This document shows positions 1-9,677 of a stretch of DNA of 64,000 nt, piece after piece. A model generated the notes under the pieces. It worked only from the letters and a program-made list of their open reading frames with translations, had not been told where the DNA came from and made no database searches. Source of the DNA: Desulfosporosinus youngiae DSM 17734. GTDB taxonomy: Bacteria > Bacillota > Desulfitobacteriia > Desulfitobacteriales > Desulfitobacteriaceae. The position numbers and the translations under genes were made by a program. Location: assembly GCF_000244895.1 (NCBI RefSeq), contig NZ_CM001441.1, positions 3,368,226 through 3,432,225 on the forward strand, in the 5' to 3' direction. Each line of letters begins with the position of its first letter. Positions within the stretch are counted from its first letter, which is position 1.

Positions 1-78
1 GTAACACTATGGGCACTATCGGAGGGATATGAATAAATATCTGATAATTAATTTAAACTTTGACCCTGCAGACAATTG

Positions 79-660
79 TCAAGCCTCCAACGTCTTTTCA
101 GAGAGTCCGTCAAAAAAAACAGAGAGGGCATGGTTCAACTCCTGATGCAAATCTCCCGTACCGGAAACAAACCAGCGGATAAAATGCTGCACCATCATTC
201 CTTCCAAGCTTTCCGCCAGAAAAGCAGGATCAAACTCACGGCTGATTTCACCATTTTGCTGCCCAACCGTTAGGATAGCTAATAAACCGTAATGCAAGCT
301 CATATCATAATCTGCCCCTTCACGACTCCGCACAGTGACCCAGGCAATTTCACGATCCTTTGTCATAAAATCAGCCCAATCTTGAAGAAGGGTCCCTAAC
401 CGCTGTCGTGTGCCTATACTGGGCTTTTGACGCCCCTTATTGGCAAGATCCTGCCATGTTCGTCTGGAAAACTCCGTAATCACGGCTTCTTTTGTAGGAA
501 AATAGTTATAAAACGTTCCTTTACCTACATCGGCCTTCTGCGTAATTTGTTCAACAGATGTAGCTGAAAACCCTTGCCTACGAAAAAGCTGCATAGCATT
601 GGAGAATATCCGTTCGCGAGTTTCTTTTTTCTTACGCTCTCTGCGAGACAACTCTTTCAC
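79..660 (-). CDS. TetR/AcrR-family transcriptional regulator
   Basis: A 193-residue one-component repressor. Residues about 12-58 form the TetR helix-turn-helix, including the family-typical segment VGKGTFYNYFPTKEAV. The rest is the variable ligand-binding and dimerisation half, so the inducer cannot be read from sequence. The start is GTG, with a G-rich Shine-Dalgarno run about 8 bases upstream. TetR repressors usually control a neighbouring gene and themselves. No efflux or detoxification gene sits beside it here, so its target may lie beyond the left edge. The inverted repeat at 773-788 is a candidate operator. The family call is firm; the function is unknown. Confidence 0.9.
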   Translation of the reverse strand: MKELSRRERKKKETRERIFSNAMQLFRRQGFSATSVEQITQKADVGKGTFYNYFPTKEAVITEFSRRTWQDLANKGRQKPSIGTRQRLGTLLQDWADFMTKDREIAWVTVRSREGADYDMSLHYGLLAILTVGQQNGEISREFDPAFLAESLEGMMVQHFIRWFVSGTGDLHQELNHALSVFFDGLSEKTLEA

Positions 661-772
661 TTTAGAATCCCCCCTTATCCCAATATCAGTAAGAAAAAAC
701 TATAATTATCTATTCTAGATTTTACATTTTTTTCCTTCTGTTAAAAGGGGATATCTACAAATTATTTAGTTG

Positions 773-788
773 GTTGAACGTGTTCAAC
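773..788. promoter_or_regulatory. inverted repeat, possible TetR operator
   Basis: GTTGAAC-GT-GTTCAAC is a perfect 7+7 inverted repeat with a 2-base centre. It lies about 110 bases upstream of the tetR start and overlaps the last codons of the glycerate kinase gene. Size and symmetry fit a TetR-dimer operator, but nothing ties it to this regulator beyond proximity. Confidence 0.35.
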
Positions 789-1944
789 TTCGGTTCAGTT
801 TTGAAGCGGACTTCCATCCAAGTTTCCAGACCGAGAGGATCCTCCAAACTTCCCTTTCCAATTGTTCTTGAGCTTTGGCAAAGGCTTCTTCTAAAGAAGC
901 AGGCCCTTCGGAAATACTAAAGCAACTCTCAATCCCTTGATCTGAGAGAAGATTTGGGGGCCCTTCTACAGATCCCGATACAACCAACACCGGGACATCA
1001 TACTTTTGGGCCAAGGCTGCAACACCTACCGGTACTTTTCCGTAAGCTGTCTGAAAATCGGTCCTTCCTTCACCTGTTAATACTAAATCAGCACCTTTGA
1101 TTTTTTCCTCTGCTTTAGATACTTCTAAGACGATTTGCGACCCCGGCCGCAATTCTGCGCCCAAAAAACCGACGGCACCTGCACCAAGTCCTCCGGCAGC
1201 GCCGCCTCCTGCTAATTCCAGCAGATTTCTGCCTGCAACAGCACTAAGACATTCCCCATAATTTTTCAAAGCCCCATCCAGTTTCTGAACCTCTTCCGGG
1301 TTAGCACCCTTTTGCGGACCATAAACAGCGCTGGCACCTTCCGGTCCACAAAGGGGATTTTGAACATCACAAGCTACTTCAATTCTTACCTTTGAGAGAA
1401 AGGGACTCAGTTCTGACATATCTATGCAGGCAAGCTGGGCAAGGGCCGCTCCCCCAGGAGGCAACTCCTTACCCCGGGAATCCAGTAATTTGGCTCCTAA
1501 GGCGACAGCAAGACCTGCTCCGCCGTCATTAGTCGCACTTCCTCCAATACCGAGCAAAATTTTATTCACACCACGTTCTAAGGCATCCTTAATAAGCAAA
1601 CCTGTTCCATAGGTAGAGGTTACGGATGGGTTCTTTTCATCATCCGCTAAAAGGGTCAGCCCGGAAGCCGCAGCCATTTCAATAATGGCGGTCGAACCAT
1701 TATCGATAAGACCATACATTGCCTCAATTGGACGGCCAAGCGGATCTGTAACCTTCACTTTAACCTCTGCTCCGCGGACCGCACTTAGGATAGCTTCTAC
1801 AGTCCCTTCCCCCCCATCGGCCATCGGGATCATATGGATCTCACTTTCCGGATAGACCCGCTGAACTCCTCTGCGCATAGCTTGGGCAACGTTTAAGGCA
1901 TTCAGACAACCCTTGAACGAGTCGGGTGCAATGACAATCCGCAT
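784..1944 (-). CDS. glxK: glycerate kinase (family 1)
   Basis: Phosphorylates D-glycerate with ATP in the cytoplasm, feeding glyoxylate/glycerate carbon into glycolysis. The protein is 386 residues from MRIVIAPDSFKG, the family's usual length. The N-terminal APDSFKG motif and the glycine-rich GIGGSATNDGGAG segment are typical of the GlxK/GarK family. An upstream in-frame extension exists, but GAGGAG lies just before the ATG at 1944, so the shorter start is chosen. It lies 7 bases downstream of a small membrane-protein gene and is probably co-transcribed with it. Which product (2- or 3-phosphoglycerate) cannot be decided here. Confidence 0.92.
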   Translation of the reverse strand: MRIVIAPDSFKGCLNALNVAQAMRRGVQRVYPESEIHMIPMADGGEGTVEAILSAVRGAEVKVKVTDPLGRPIEAMYGLIDNGSTAIIEMAAASGLTLLADDEKNPSVTSTYGTGLLIKDALERGVNKILLGIGGSATNDGGAGLAVALGAKLLDSRGKELPPGGAALAQLACIDMSELSPFLSKVRIEVACDVQNPLCGPEGASAVYGPQKGANPEEVQKLDGALKNYGECLSAVAGRNLLELAGGGAAGGLGAGAVGFLGAELRPGSQIVLEVSKAEEKIKGADLVLTGEGRTDFQTAYGKVPVGVAALAQKYDVPVLVVSGSVEGPPNLLSDQGIESCFSISEGPASLEEAFAKAQEQLEREVWRILSVWKLGWKSASKLNRS

Positions 1945-1951
1945 TATTATT

Positions 1952-2287
1952 TCACTCCTCAGACTGAGCGCGCCGCCCAAAATACAGACCAAGTTTAAGT
2001 ACAACAACCAGACTAACGAAGTCTAAAACAACTAAAATCACGCTTTCAATGGGATACCCGACCAAGCGGGCAATCAGATAGGATAAAAGGTTAAATATAA
2101 AGGCCGCAAGATAGGCTGTCCGCAAATCCTCATTTTCCGGGCGATATCCTACTAAAAAGCCCAGCGGATAAAAGACTGAAAAATTAAACGCCAGCTGATT
2201 TAGTATGCCACCCATCACGAAAAACTCTTCCCAAAAAATATAAAGAAGACCTAAAATAAGTTGATAGCGCCAAAAAGCTAAATTCAT
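1952..2287 (-). CDS. small hypothetical membrane protein
   Basis: About 111 residues with three or four hydrophobic segments: one at the N-terminus (WRYQLILGLLYIFW), one around residues 25-48, one near 60-75 and a strong one near 82-103. A short charged C-terminal tail follows. No family is recognised. The ATG at 2287 is preferred to an upstream GTG because GGAGG sits 5 bases before it, whereas it abuts the GTG. It precedes glycerate kinase by 7 bases, suggesting one transcript. Residues such as WEEFF near the N-terminus are notable, but no catalytic motif is evident. Confidence 0.7.
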   Translation of the reverse strand: MNLAFWRYQLILGLLYIFWEEFFVMGGILNQLAFNFSVFYPLGFLVGYRPENEDLRTAYLAAFIFNLLSYLIARLVGYPIESVILVVLDFVSLVVVLKLGLYFGRRAQSEE

Positions 2288-2403
2288 GCGCACCTCCCCA
2301 AACTATACAGAAGCCTTTGCTTGTGCTAATTTCTCAGCTTAGGCGCTCAGTAGTAATAACTTGTGATTAAATTAGGGAGAGAGCTACACTCCCTCCCCGT
2401 TCT

Positions 2404-3915
<1,512 letters not shown>

Positions 3916-3976
3916 CTAAAAATTAAACCGTCCTATGTCTTCTGGAATTATCTAAGTTTGTAATTCTATTTACTAT

Positions 3977-4016
3977 ATAAAAAAATGGGCATTATACACA
4001 ATACATGCGAATGCCC
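3977..4016 (-). terminator. rho-independent terminator of the 81-residue gene
   Basis: Read on the minus strand, GGGCATT...AATGCCC forms a hairpin followed by seven T. It lies about 10 bases after the stop of the gene at 4027-4272. Confidence 0.75.
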
Positions 4017-4026
4017 TTTCCATTTG

Positions 4027-4272
4027 TTAGTGTCCCATTATGCAGTTCAGGCCAATTTCAGACTCAAAATGTTCACGCAAGTTGCGAATGGTTCCTTCTG
4101 GAACGGCAAACTCCGTTGCCATTTCCATGTCACTGCGATTGTTTTGCAGTCCTTCGATAAAGGCATCATAATTCACATTGACTTCGCTTGTTTTCTCTTT
4201 AAGACTAGAATCCATGCTCCACGGAGCAAAATTAAAGTAAGATTGATTATCGCCGTCCTTATCACGGATCAT
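4027..4272 (-). CDS. small hypothetical protein with a possible HTH-like segment
   Basis: 81 residues, acidic N-terminal half, no signal or membrane segment. The C-terminal part (MEMATEFAVPEGTIRNLREH) has the spacing of a short helix-turn-helix, as in sigma region 4 or Trp-repressor-like folds, but this is inference. The ATG at 4272 is chosen because AAAGGAGGA precedes it by 7 bases; a TTG two codons upstream is poorly spaced. It has its own terminator and lies between guaB and a divergently transcribed HD-domain gene. I do not recognise the family. Confidence 0.7.
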   Translation of the reverse strand: MIRDKDGDNQSYFNFAPWSMDSSLKEKTSEVNVNYDAFIEGLQNNRSDMEMATEFAVPEGTIRNLREHFESEIGLNCIMGH

Positions 4273-4453
4273 CGACAATTCCTCCTTTCATCCTTAGATT
4301 TTCCCATTCCCATTAACAATATTCGGATAAAGTTCCGGAAAAAGCTCTGCCCCTAGAACGTCAAAGAATACGGCCAAACAACTTAGCGGTATACCTAATC
4401 ACTTAGGAAATGGGATCGGCAGCAATTCTGTCTAATGATATACTTCCCTTGGC

Positions 4454-4482
4454 TTGTCAAACAAGGTTTAGATTATTATGAT
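4454..4482 (+). promoter_or_regulatory. sigma-A promoter of the HD-domain gene
   Basis: TTGTCA, 17 bases, TATGAT. The start codon follows 20 bases after the -10, with AAGGAGG between. Confidence 0.7.
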
Positions 4483-4502
4483 AGGAAAGAAGGAGGGCAA
4501 TC

Positions 4503-5003
4503 ATGTTGTACCGCATAAATCAATTCATTCTCGCTGTCTTTCCTCGTATTAATCCTTCTGAGAAAAATTGGGCCTTAGGTTATTTATCTCCTGAGGCGAA
4601 AGAACTTTTCCTTCAACAATCCCTGCCGGAGCAACGGCACGCTATTAACGTGGCTAAGAGTATACTTGAAACAAACCCTCCCATATCCTTAGAAGATTTA
4701 CAAAACCTTATTACCGCCGCACTCCTCCATGATTGCGGAAAATCCCTTGTCTCTATCCGTCTCTGGCAAAGGGTCTACATAGTCTTAATGCAAAAAACAC
4801 CCCAATCTCTGCGCTCCCGCCTTGAAAAAGGACGCTCGGTTTTTGCGTTTTCCTTAAGGATTGATGTTCAACACGCCTTATGGGGGGAATCCTTAGCCAA
4901 AAAAGCAGGACTGAATTCGGCCGTTTGCCTCTTAATACGCGAACATCATACTCCCAGTACATATTTAGGCCGTATACTTGAACAAGCAGATAATATGCAC
5001 TAG
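4503..5003 (+). CDS. HD-domain protein (putative metal-dependent phosphohydrolase)
   Basis: 166 residues with an HD fold. ALLHDCGKS supplies the HD pair, RHAINVAKS an upstream His, and REHHTP plus LEQADNMH the later His/Asp positions. Such proteins hydrolyse phosphomonoesters or phosphodiesters (nucleotides or second messengers); the substrate is not predictable. It has its own sigma-A-like promoter and an AAGGAGG ribosome site. It is one of the few plus-strand genes here, and its stop codon directly abuts structured repeat copy A. That repeat may therefore be transcribed as its 3' extension. Confidence 0.85.
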   Translation: MLYRINQFILAVFPRINPSEKNWALGYLSPEAKELFLQQSLPEQRHAINVAKSILETNPPISLEDLQNLITAALLHDCGKSLVSIRLWQRVYIVLMQKTPQSLRSRLEKGRSVFAFSLRIDVQHALWGESLAKKAGLNSAVCLLIREHHTPSTYLGRILEQADNMH

Positions 5004-5011
5004 TGGATATT

Positions 5012-5402
5012 ATTTGCTGGTGCTGCGTCAGCAGCATGGGCGGCTACTCTGAAAAATAAAAGACCCTAAAGACATGCAGAAAAATCCCCAAACCCGCAAG
5101 CAGGGCAGCTTCGGCCACAGAAGCGAACCCATTGCATGGAGAGGCGGTAAAAGCCCACAAGACGGTGCGGGGATACGGAGCCACGGGTTCACATCAGGTA
5201 TTACCCGGAGGTTTGGCGGAGTCCCGCACCGGCGAGTGGGCGAGCCTCGGAGTGCTGCGGTGAGCGGATGTGGACGAAGCTGCCCAACCCGGAAGCACTC
5301 ACATTTTCATCCTCTGATGTTGCTGCGGCAGCGGCATGGCAGGCTACTCTAAAAAAGACCCTCTTCTTCATCATCTGCCGGTGCTGTTTATAACGGCATG
5401 GA
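5012..5402 (+). repeat. structured intergenic repeat, copy A (non-coding RNA candidate)
   Basis: This gene-free stretch is homologous to 15118-15509. Shared blocks include ATGGAGAGG, AGGTATTACCC, GAGGTTTGGC, AGTGGGCGAGCCTCGGAGTG and TTTTCATCCTCTG. A long-range stem pairs 5103-5118 with 5270-5285 (15 of 16 pairs). Inside it, 5164-5172 pairs with 5222-5230. A small hairpin with tail GGCTACTCT occurs at 5021-5036 and 5321-5336, and a more degenerate one at 5382-5398. Open frames across it are short, unsupported by ribosome sites and not conserved between the copies, so I treat it as non-coding. It matches no RNA family I recognise. Confidence 0.7.
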
Positions 5403-5410
5403 CCTCTAAA

Positions 5411-5452
5411 TAGTATTAAAAAAGCATGAGTCCCCCAAACGGTTACTCATGC
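5411..5452 (-). terminator. terminator of the coiled-coil gene
   Basis: GCATGAGT...ACTCATGC hairpin overlapping the stop codon of the gene at 5447-5713, followed on the minus strand by TTTTTTAATA. Confidence 0.7.
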
Positions 5453-5713
5453 CTTTTGCACAGATGACTGCATCTTATCCTGGAGTTCTACTATTTCCCT
5501 ATTCTTAGAAAAAATCCACTTTGCAAAACGTTTGTTATCTCGTTGCAAGCGAACATTTTCCCTTTCAAGATGGCGAACTAAGGCCACCTTTTCCCGTTCA
5601 ACCTTTTCTAACAAATTCATTAGCACCCGGCGACTTACTCTTAAGTGTTCGACACGCTGTTCTAATTCTCCAACACGAGCCCTAAGCAACTTTATTTCGT
5701 CCGTTGAATTCAA
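5447..5713 (-). CDS. small coiled-coil protein
   Basis: 88 residues, almost entirely predicted coiled coil: heptad-like runs of Leu, Val, Glu and Arg from about residue 5 to 82 (for example LLRARVGELEQRVEHLR). No membrane segment and no enzymatic motif. The start is TTG, with a G7 run about 8 bases upstream serving as Shine-Dalgarno. It resembles small structural or adaptor proteins such as SlyX- or ZapB-like helices by composition only; no homology is claimed. Its own terminator overlaps the stop codon. Confidence 0.65.
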   Translation of the reverse strand: MNSTDEIKLLRARVGELEQRVEHLRVSRRVLMNLLEKVEREKVALVRHLERENVRLQRDNKRFAKWIFSKNREIVELQDKMQSSVQKA

Positions 5714-5791
5714 TCCAAACGCCCCCCCGGCTCTATCAATGATAATAGTCTATGCCGGAAAAACACATTTTAAACCCAAAATTCAAAAGAC

Positions 5792-6655
5792 TCATTCAGA
5801 GGTTGAGATATCTCTAGGAAACTTGGCAAGTTCCTGAATTTTCTGCAGAACGCTAAGGGACGTACCCCACCGTCCAAGCTCTACTCCGGGCTTACGAACT
5901 TCCCCATGAAAATCTGATCCTCCGGTCATAAGTAAATTATATTGCTGGGCAAGGGCCTGATATCTGGCAACATCAGCTGATGAGTGCTCAGAATGGGAAA
6001 CCTCAATTCCCTGCAATCCGAATTTAACCCAAGTCGATATTTCACCTTCAAGCCGCTGCATTCCGGGGTGGGCGAGAACCGGGATACCGTGTGCTTCCCG
6101 GATCAAGGCTATTCCCTCTTCTGTGGTTAATCTGTAGCGCGGAACGTAGGCTGGAGCTCCTATACCTATGAAACGCTCAAACGCTTCCTGGATACTTCCT
6201 ACAAAGCCACGCTCCAGCAATACGTGAGCAATGTGCGGACGACCAATAGATTCCCCTTGTGCTAACTGCCGGACTTCATCCTCACCAATTCGAATTCCTT
6301 GGGCAGACAGTCGCTGGATAATATCAAGCATGCGTTGTTCACGAGCCTCACGTATGGTCTTAAGCTTATTTATCAAATAGCCCGCTGCGGGATCAAGCTC
6401 ATAGCCAAGGATATGGATTTCTTTTCCCTGCCAATCCGTGTTAAGTTCGATCCCTTTAAGTATTTGTATCTTATAATCTGCTCCTGCTTCCTCTGCTTCC
6501 TTCCAGCCCTGTATTGTATCATGGTCTGTGATTCCTATACCTTTTAAGCCTAACTCTGCTGCTAAACAAATAAGTTCTTTCGGTGACAGTAATCCGTCGG
6601 ACGCAGTTGTATGGCAGTGTAAATCTGCCTCGAATAGAGAGCCTGCTGCAGCCAT
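5792..6655 (-). CDS. PHP-domain phosphoesterase (TrpH/YciV-like)
   Basis: 287 residues of the PHP family. Metal-binding motifs run in order: DLHCHTTASDG near the N-terminus, GITDHDT at about residue 40, VLAHPG and GGSDFHG towards the C-terminus. Close relatives hydrolyse 3',5'-nucleotide bisphosphates or act as 5'-3' exonucleases on short RNA (RNase AM). The substrate here is inferred, not shown. ATG start with GAGGT upstream. It is encoded 40 bases after the M19 dipeptidase gene on the same strand, so co-transcription is possible, though the functions are unrelated. Confidence 0.88.
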   Translation of the reverse strand: MAAAGSLFEADLHCHTTASDGLLSPKELICLAAELGLKGIGITDHDTIQGWKEAEEAGADYKIQILKGIELNTDWQGKEIHILGYELDPAAGYLINKLKTIREAREQRMLDIIQRLSAQGIRIGEDEVRQLAQGESIGRPHIAHVLLERGFVGSIQEAFERFIGIGAPAYVPRYRLTTEEGIALIREAHGIPVLAHPGMQRLEGEISTWVKFGLQGIEVSHSEHSSADVARYQALAQQYNLLMTGGSDFHGEVRKPGVELGRWGTSLSVLQKIQELAKFPRDISTSE

Positions 6656-6695
6656 GTTAAAACCTCATTTCTAATGGTTACCCCAATCTTTCCTT

Positions 6696-7649
6696 CTATT
6701 TTAACACGTCCGTGAGTAACCGCATAAAATTACGCCCCACAATCTGTTCAACCTCTTTTGCAGAAAAACCTGCTTTTATCAAGTCCTCAATAAGATAGGG
6801 ATAATCCCCCACATGCTCCAGCCCTATAGGCACTTCACTGATTCCATCAAAGTCAGAGCCTAAACCCACCGCCTCAACCCCTGCTACTTCAGCAATATGA
6901 CAAATATGGCGAATCACATCTTCTCGGGTTACCGGACCGGTTTCTTTAAGAAACCGCGGATAAAAGTTCACCCCTACAACCCCTTTATGCTTCGCCAGAG
7001 CACGTAATTGTTGATCCGTTAAATTCCGGGGATGGTTACATAAGGATTTGGCACAGGAATGACTGGCGGCAATTGGGGACTTTGATAATTCCAAGACATG
7101 CCAAAACCCGGCTTCATTAAGATGAGAAACATCGATAAGCATTCCCAGCTCATTCATACGCAAAACAACCTCTTGTCCGAGCCTGGTCAGCCTGTTTTGG
7201 CTTTGCGGCACACCGACACCATCTGCCAAAGCATTCCGTTGATTCCAGGTTAAGCCTAAAGCCCTTACTCCTAATTGATAGATTTTATCGAGCATAAAGA
7301 GGTTTTGCCCTAAGATTTCTCCGCCCTCAACACTAAGCAGGATACCAATACGTTCACGGTCAGGTATTCGTGTAAGGTCGGATTTTCCTAGTACGAGAAA
7401 GACTTGATCCGAATAATCCGCAATGAATCGCTGCGCTCCTTCTATTAGTTGCAAGCCCCTGGATGTTGACCTTGCCGGTTTATACTCTGTCTCAATAAAG
7501 GCTGCCAGAAACTGCAGGGATACTCCCGCTCTCAAGGCACGCCGTGTATCCCACTGCCCGCCTTCCGAAGGATCTTGCAAGGTCCTTTCACCATCGACAA
7601 AGTGGATTAAGCTATCACAATGACCGTCAATAATGTAAGGATTGTTCAT
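6696..7649 (-). CDS. membrane-dipeptidase-type peptidase M19
   Basis: 317 residues of the renal-dipeptidase family, binuclear zinc enzymes that cleave dipeptides, including some with a D-residue. Visible ligand motifs: IDGHCDS (HxD), the Glu in SVEGGE, DVSHLN, AASHSCAKSL and GLGSDFDG. No signal peptide or anchor, so it is probably cytoplasmic. The ATG at 7649 is chosen because GGGAGG is 8-9 bases upstream; longer starts lack spacing. It lies downstream of spoVS but is separated from it by a strong terminator. Related enzymes occur in spore-formers, but no sporulation role follows from the sequence. Confidence 0.92.
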   Translation of the reverse strand: MNNPYIIDGHCDSLIHFVDGERTLQDPSEGGQWDTRRALRAGVSLQFLAAFIETEYKPARSTSRGLQLIEGAQRFIADYSDQVFLVLGKSDLTRIPDRERIGILLSVEGGEILGQNLFMLDKIYQLGVRALGLTWNQRNALADGVGVPQSQNRLTRLGQEVVLRMNELGMLIDVSHLNEAGFWHVLELSKSPIAASHSCAKSLCNHPRNLTDQQLRALAKHKGVVGVNFYPRFLKETGPVTREDVIRHICHIAEVAGVEAVGLGSDFDGISEVPIGLEHVGDYPYLIEDLIKAGFSAKEVEQIVGRNFMRLLTDVLK

Positions 7650-7671
7650 CAGCATAACCTCCCTGTTAAGT

Positions 7672-7717
7672 AATAAATCACCTGTCTGCTTATGAATAAG
7701 CAAACAGGTGATTTATT
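7672..7717. terminator. bidirectional-type terminator hairpin after spoVS
   Basis: AATAAATCACCTGT ... ACAGGTGATTTATT with further inner pairing (TGCTTAT/ATAAGCA). It lies 16 bases past the spoVS stop and upstream of the dipeptidase gene. Confidence 0.8.
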
Positions 7718-7732
7718 ATACCACCAATAACC

Positions 7733-7993
7733 TTAGCGTGACTGGACTATCAATTTGATGGCTGTTCTTTCTTCTCCTTCAATCATTACGTCTGTAAAGG
7801 CAGGAATGCATACCAGATCTACGCCGCTGGGAGCTACAAAACCACGAGCAATAGCAACAGCCTTTACAGCTTGATTCAGAGCACCGGCCCCAATAGCTTG
7901 CAGCTCAGCGCCGCCTTTTTCACGAAGTACTCCCGCAAGAGCACCTGCAACCGCATTCGGGCTTGATTTTGCTGAGACTTTTAATACTTCCAT
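7733..7993 (-). CDS. spoVS: stage V sporulation protein S
   Basis: 86 residues from MEVLKVSAKSSPNAVAGA, the highly conserved SpoVS family (Alba-like fold). In Bacillus its loss affects spore coat and septation timing. The whole family signature is present, including GAGALNQAVKAVAIARG and ERTAIKL. A 14-codon upstream extension is rejected because GGAGGA lies just before the ATG at 7993. Downstream of ymdB and rny as in Bacillus, which supports both the identification and an endospore-forming host. Confidence 0.97.
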   Translation of the reverse strand: MEVLKVSAKSSPNAVAGALAGVLREKGGAELQAIGAGALNQAVKAVAIARGFVAPSGVDLVCIPAFTDVMIEGEERTAIKLIVQSR

Positions 7994-8188
7994 AAACACA
8001 TCCTCCTGCTCGAATTCATTTACAAGTATTACCACAACTTAGAATATATGTATTCGCGAGCAAGCAGACAAAATCCTCTATTACGCATAAAGAATTTTCA
8101 GATTTCTATGGTCATAGTATCTAAACATCTGACATCAAGACCGTTTAAGGTTACAATTCCTGCTTCCTTCATCCTTAGCCGCTTCGTT

Positions 8189-8971
8189 TCAAGTATCGGC
8201 AAATCGTTGAATAGCTTCAATTTGCCGGGTCTTTCCAGTATCTTCATCAATATCTAAAACGACAGCATTCATCTGTATCGGTCCATTTGCTAATTCAAAC
8301 TTCGCGGGCAGCTGGGTTAAGAAACGATTGATTATGATTTCTTTCTTAACTCCTAAGACAGAGTCTCGCGGTCCGGTCATGCCGACATCTGTGATGTAAG
8401 CTGTACCCTGGTGAAGTAAGCGGGCATCCGCTGTCTGAATATGAGTATGTGTACCTATTACCGCACTGACTTTTCCATCGAGAAACCAACCCAAGGCAAC
8501 CTTTTCCGATGTCGCCTCGGCATGAAAATCTACGATAATAATCGGAGTTTCTTGTTTCATCTGATTAATCCAGCGTATTGCTCCACTAAAAGGGTCATCG
8601 AGAGAAGGTAAGAATACACGTCCCGAAAGATTAAGGATACCGATTTTTTTACCCATCGCACGCAAAAAACCATGTCCCTGACCCGGTGCTCCAACTGGGT
8701 AATTAGCCGGTCGTACGATGCGGGATTCACGATCAATAAAGTTCATTATATCCTTATTGTCCCAAACATGATTTCCCATTGTTAAAAATTGAATTCCATT
8801 ATTATATAGTTCATCAGCTATCTCTTTGGTTAGTCCTTTCCCAGCCGCAGCATTTTCACCATTTGCAATCGTTACATCGATCTTATGCTCTAGTTGAAGT
8901 GGATTTAAAAACCGTTTTACTGCTTCTCTTCCAGGCTTTCCGACAATATCTCCAATAAAAAGTATGCGCAA
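8189..8971 (-). CDS. ymdB: YmdB-family metallophosphoesterase
   Basis: 260 residues of the TIGR00282 calcineurin-like family. In Bacillus subtilis YmdB is a 2',3'-cyclic nucleotide phosphodiesterase affecting biofilm and motility decisions. Metal-ligand motifs: FIGDIVGKPGR at the N-terminus, NGENAAAGKG, GNHVWDN, DFHAEATSEK and GTHTHIQTADARL. The start is TTG with AAGGAGGAA about 8 bases upstream. It lies downstream of rny, as in Bacillus, but separated by one extra hypothetical gene. Assignment is strong. Confidence 0.93.
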   Translation of the reverse strand: MRILFIGDIVGKPGREAVKRFLNPLQLEHKIDVTIANGENAAAGKGLTKEIADELYNNGIQFLTMGNHVWDNKDIMNFIDRESRIVRPANYPVGAPGQGHGFLRAMGKKIGILNLSGRVFLPSLDDPFSGAIRWINQMKQETPIIIVDFHAEATSEKVALGWFLDGKVSAVIGTHTHIQTADARLLHQGTAYITDVGMTGPRDSVLGVKKEIIINRFLTQLPAKFELANGPIQMNAVVLDIDEDTGKTRQIEAIQRFADT

Positions 8972-9113
8972 CTATTGTTTCCTCCTTCAAATAGCTAAAT
9001 TAACTATTATATATAGGATACCATTATTTCACCAGGATAATAACCATTGCATTCAAAGTCTTGGTTGCAGAAAATTTCACATGCTGCCGTAATTAGCATG
9101 CTAGCTAAAGGAA

Positions 9114-9677
9114 CTAGTTTTTGAAAACTAATACTTTTCCTTCTTCCCGCAACGCAACAACATTCTTATTTATTTCCTTGCTCTGAATGGAAGACAGCAT
9201 CTGAGTTATTATTTCTTCCTGATAAATTTGTTCATCTTCAGGCAGGTAAATTTCATCATACACTAATTGGTGTTTATAATTCCTTTTTAAAAGCTCAACA
9301 ATAAGTCCCACTTCACGTTGACTCATACTATCAACATCACGAGTTATGGTAATCATACAAAAGCCTTCCTCATTTCGACAGGCAATAGCAAACATTCGCA
9401 TCCTCTGCCCCTCAAGTTGATGGAAAAATTCTATAGCGGGTTGCAGAAAGTCTTGGACAGTCGCATCATCTTGAGCCTGAGTAACCATAAATGTAAACTT
9501 TAAGGCATGTTGTTCACGCCAATAATGTACTGATCCTACCTCAGAATATCTCATTAGGATCGAAGTCAATAATCCAACTCCATCCTGTGAACGCCCTCCA
9601 TCTTTATAGGTCAAATTACTTAACATCCTTGTTTTCGCCCTCTCTTTTACGCTGTCTATCAAACTACTATTCGGCAT
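9114..9677 (-). CDS. hypothetical protein between rny and ymdB
   Basis: 187 residues, soluble, no signal peptide. The central part (about 55-150) alternates beta-like and helical stretches; the C-terminus is rich in Glu and Gln (EDEQIYQEEIITQML). No known domain or catalytic motif is recognised. ATG start with AGGAG 11 bases upstream. Its position between two genes that are neighbours in Bacillus is unusual and suggests a lineage-specific insertion, possibly linked to RNA metabolism or signalling by context only. Confidence 0.7.
   Translation of the reverse strand: MPNSSLIDSVKERAKTRMLSNLTYKDGGRSQDGVGLLTSILMRYSEVGSVHYWREQHALKFTFMVTQAQDDATVQDFLQPAIEFFHQLEGQRMRMFAIACRNEEGFCMITITRDVDSMSQREVGLIVELLKRNYKHQLVYDEIYLPEDEQIYQEEIITQMLSSIQSKEINKNVVALREEGKVLVFKN

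Noticed and set aside
5074-5352. 92-codon plus-strand frame inside repeat copy A
   Set aside because: No ribosome site, and the frame is not kept in copy B although the DNA is; pairing, not coding, is conserved.
5012-5402. Group II intron or tnpB guide RNA as identity of the structured repeat
   Set aside because: No domain-V-like hairpin, no intron-encoded protein; copy A has no tnpB nearby, so a guide-RNA relic is not supported.
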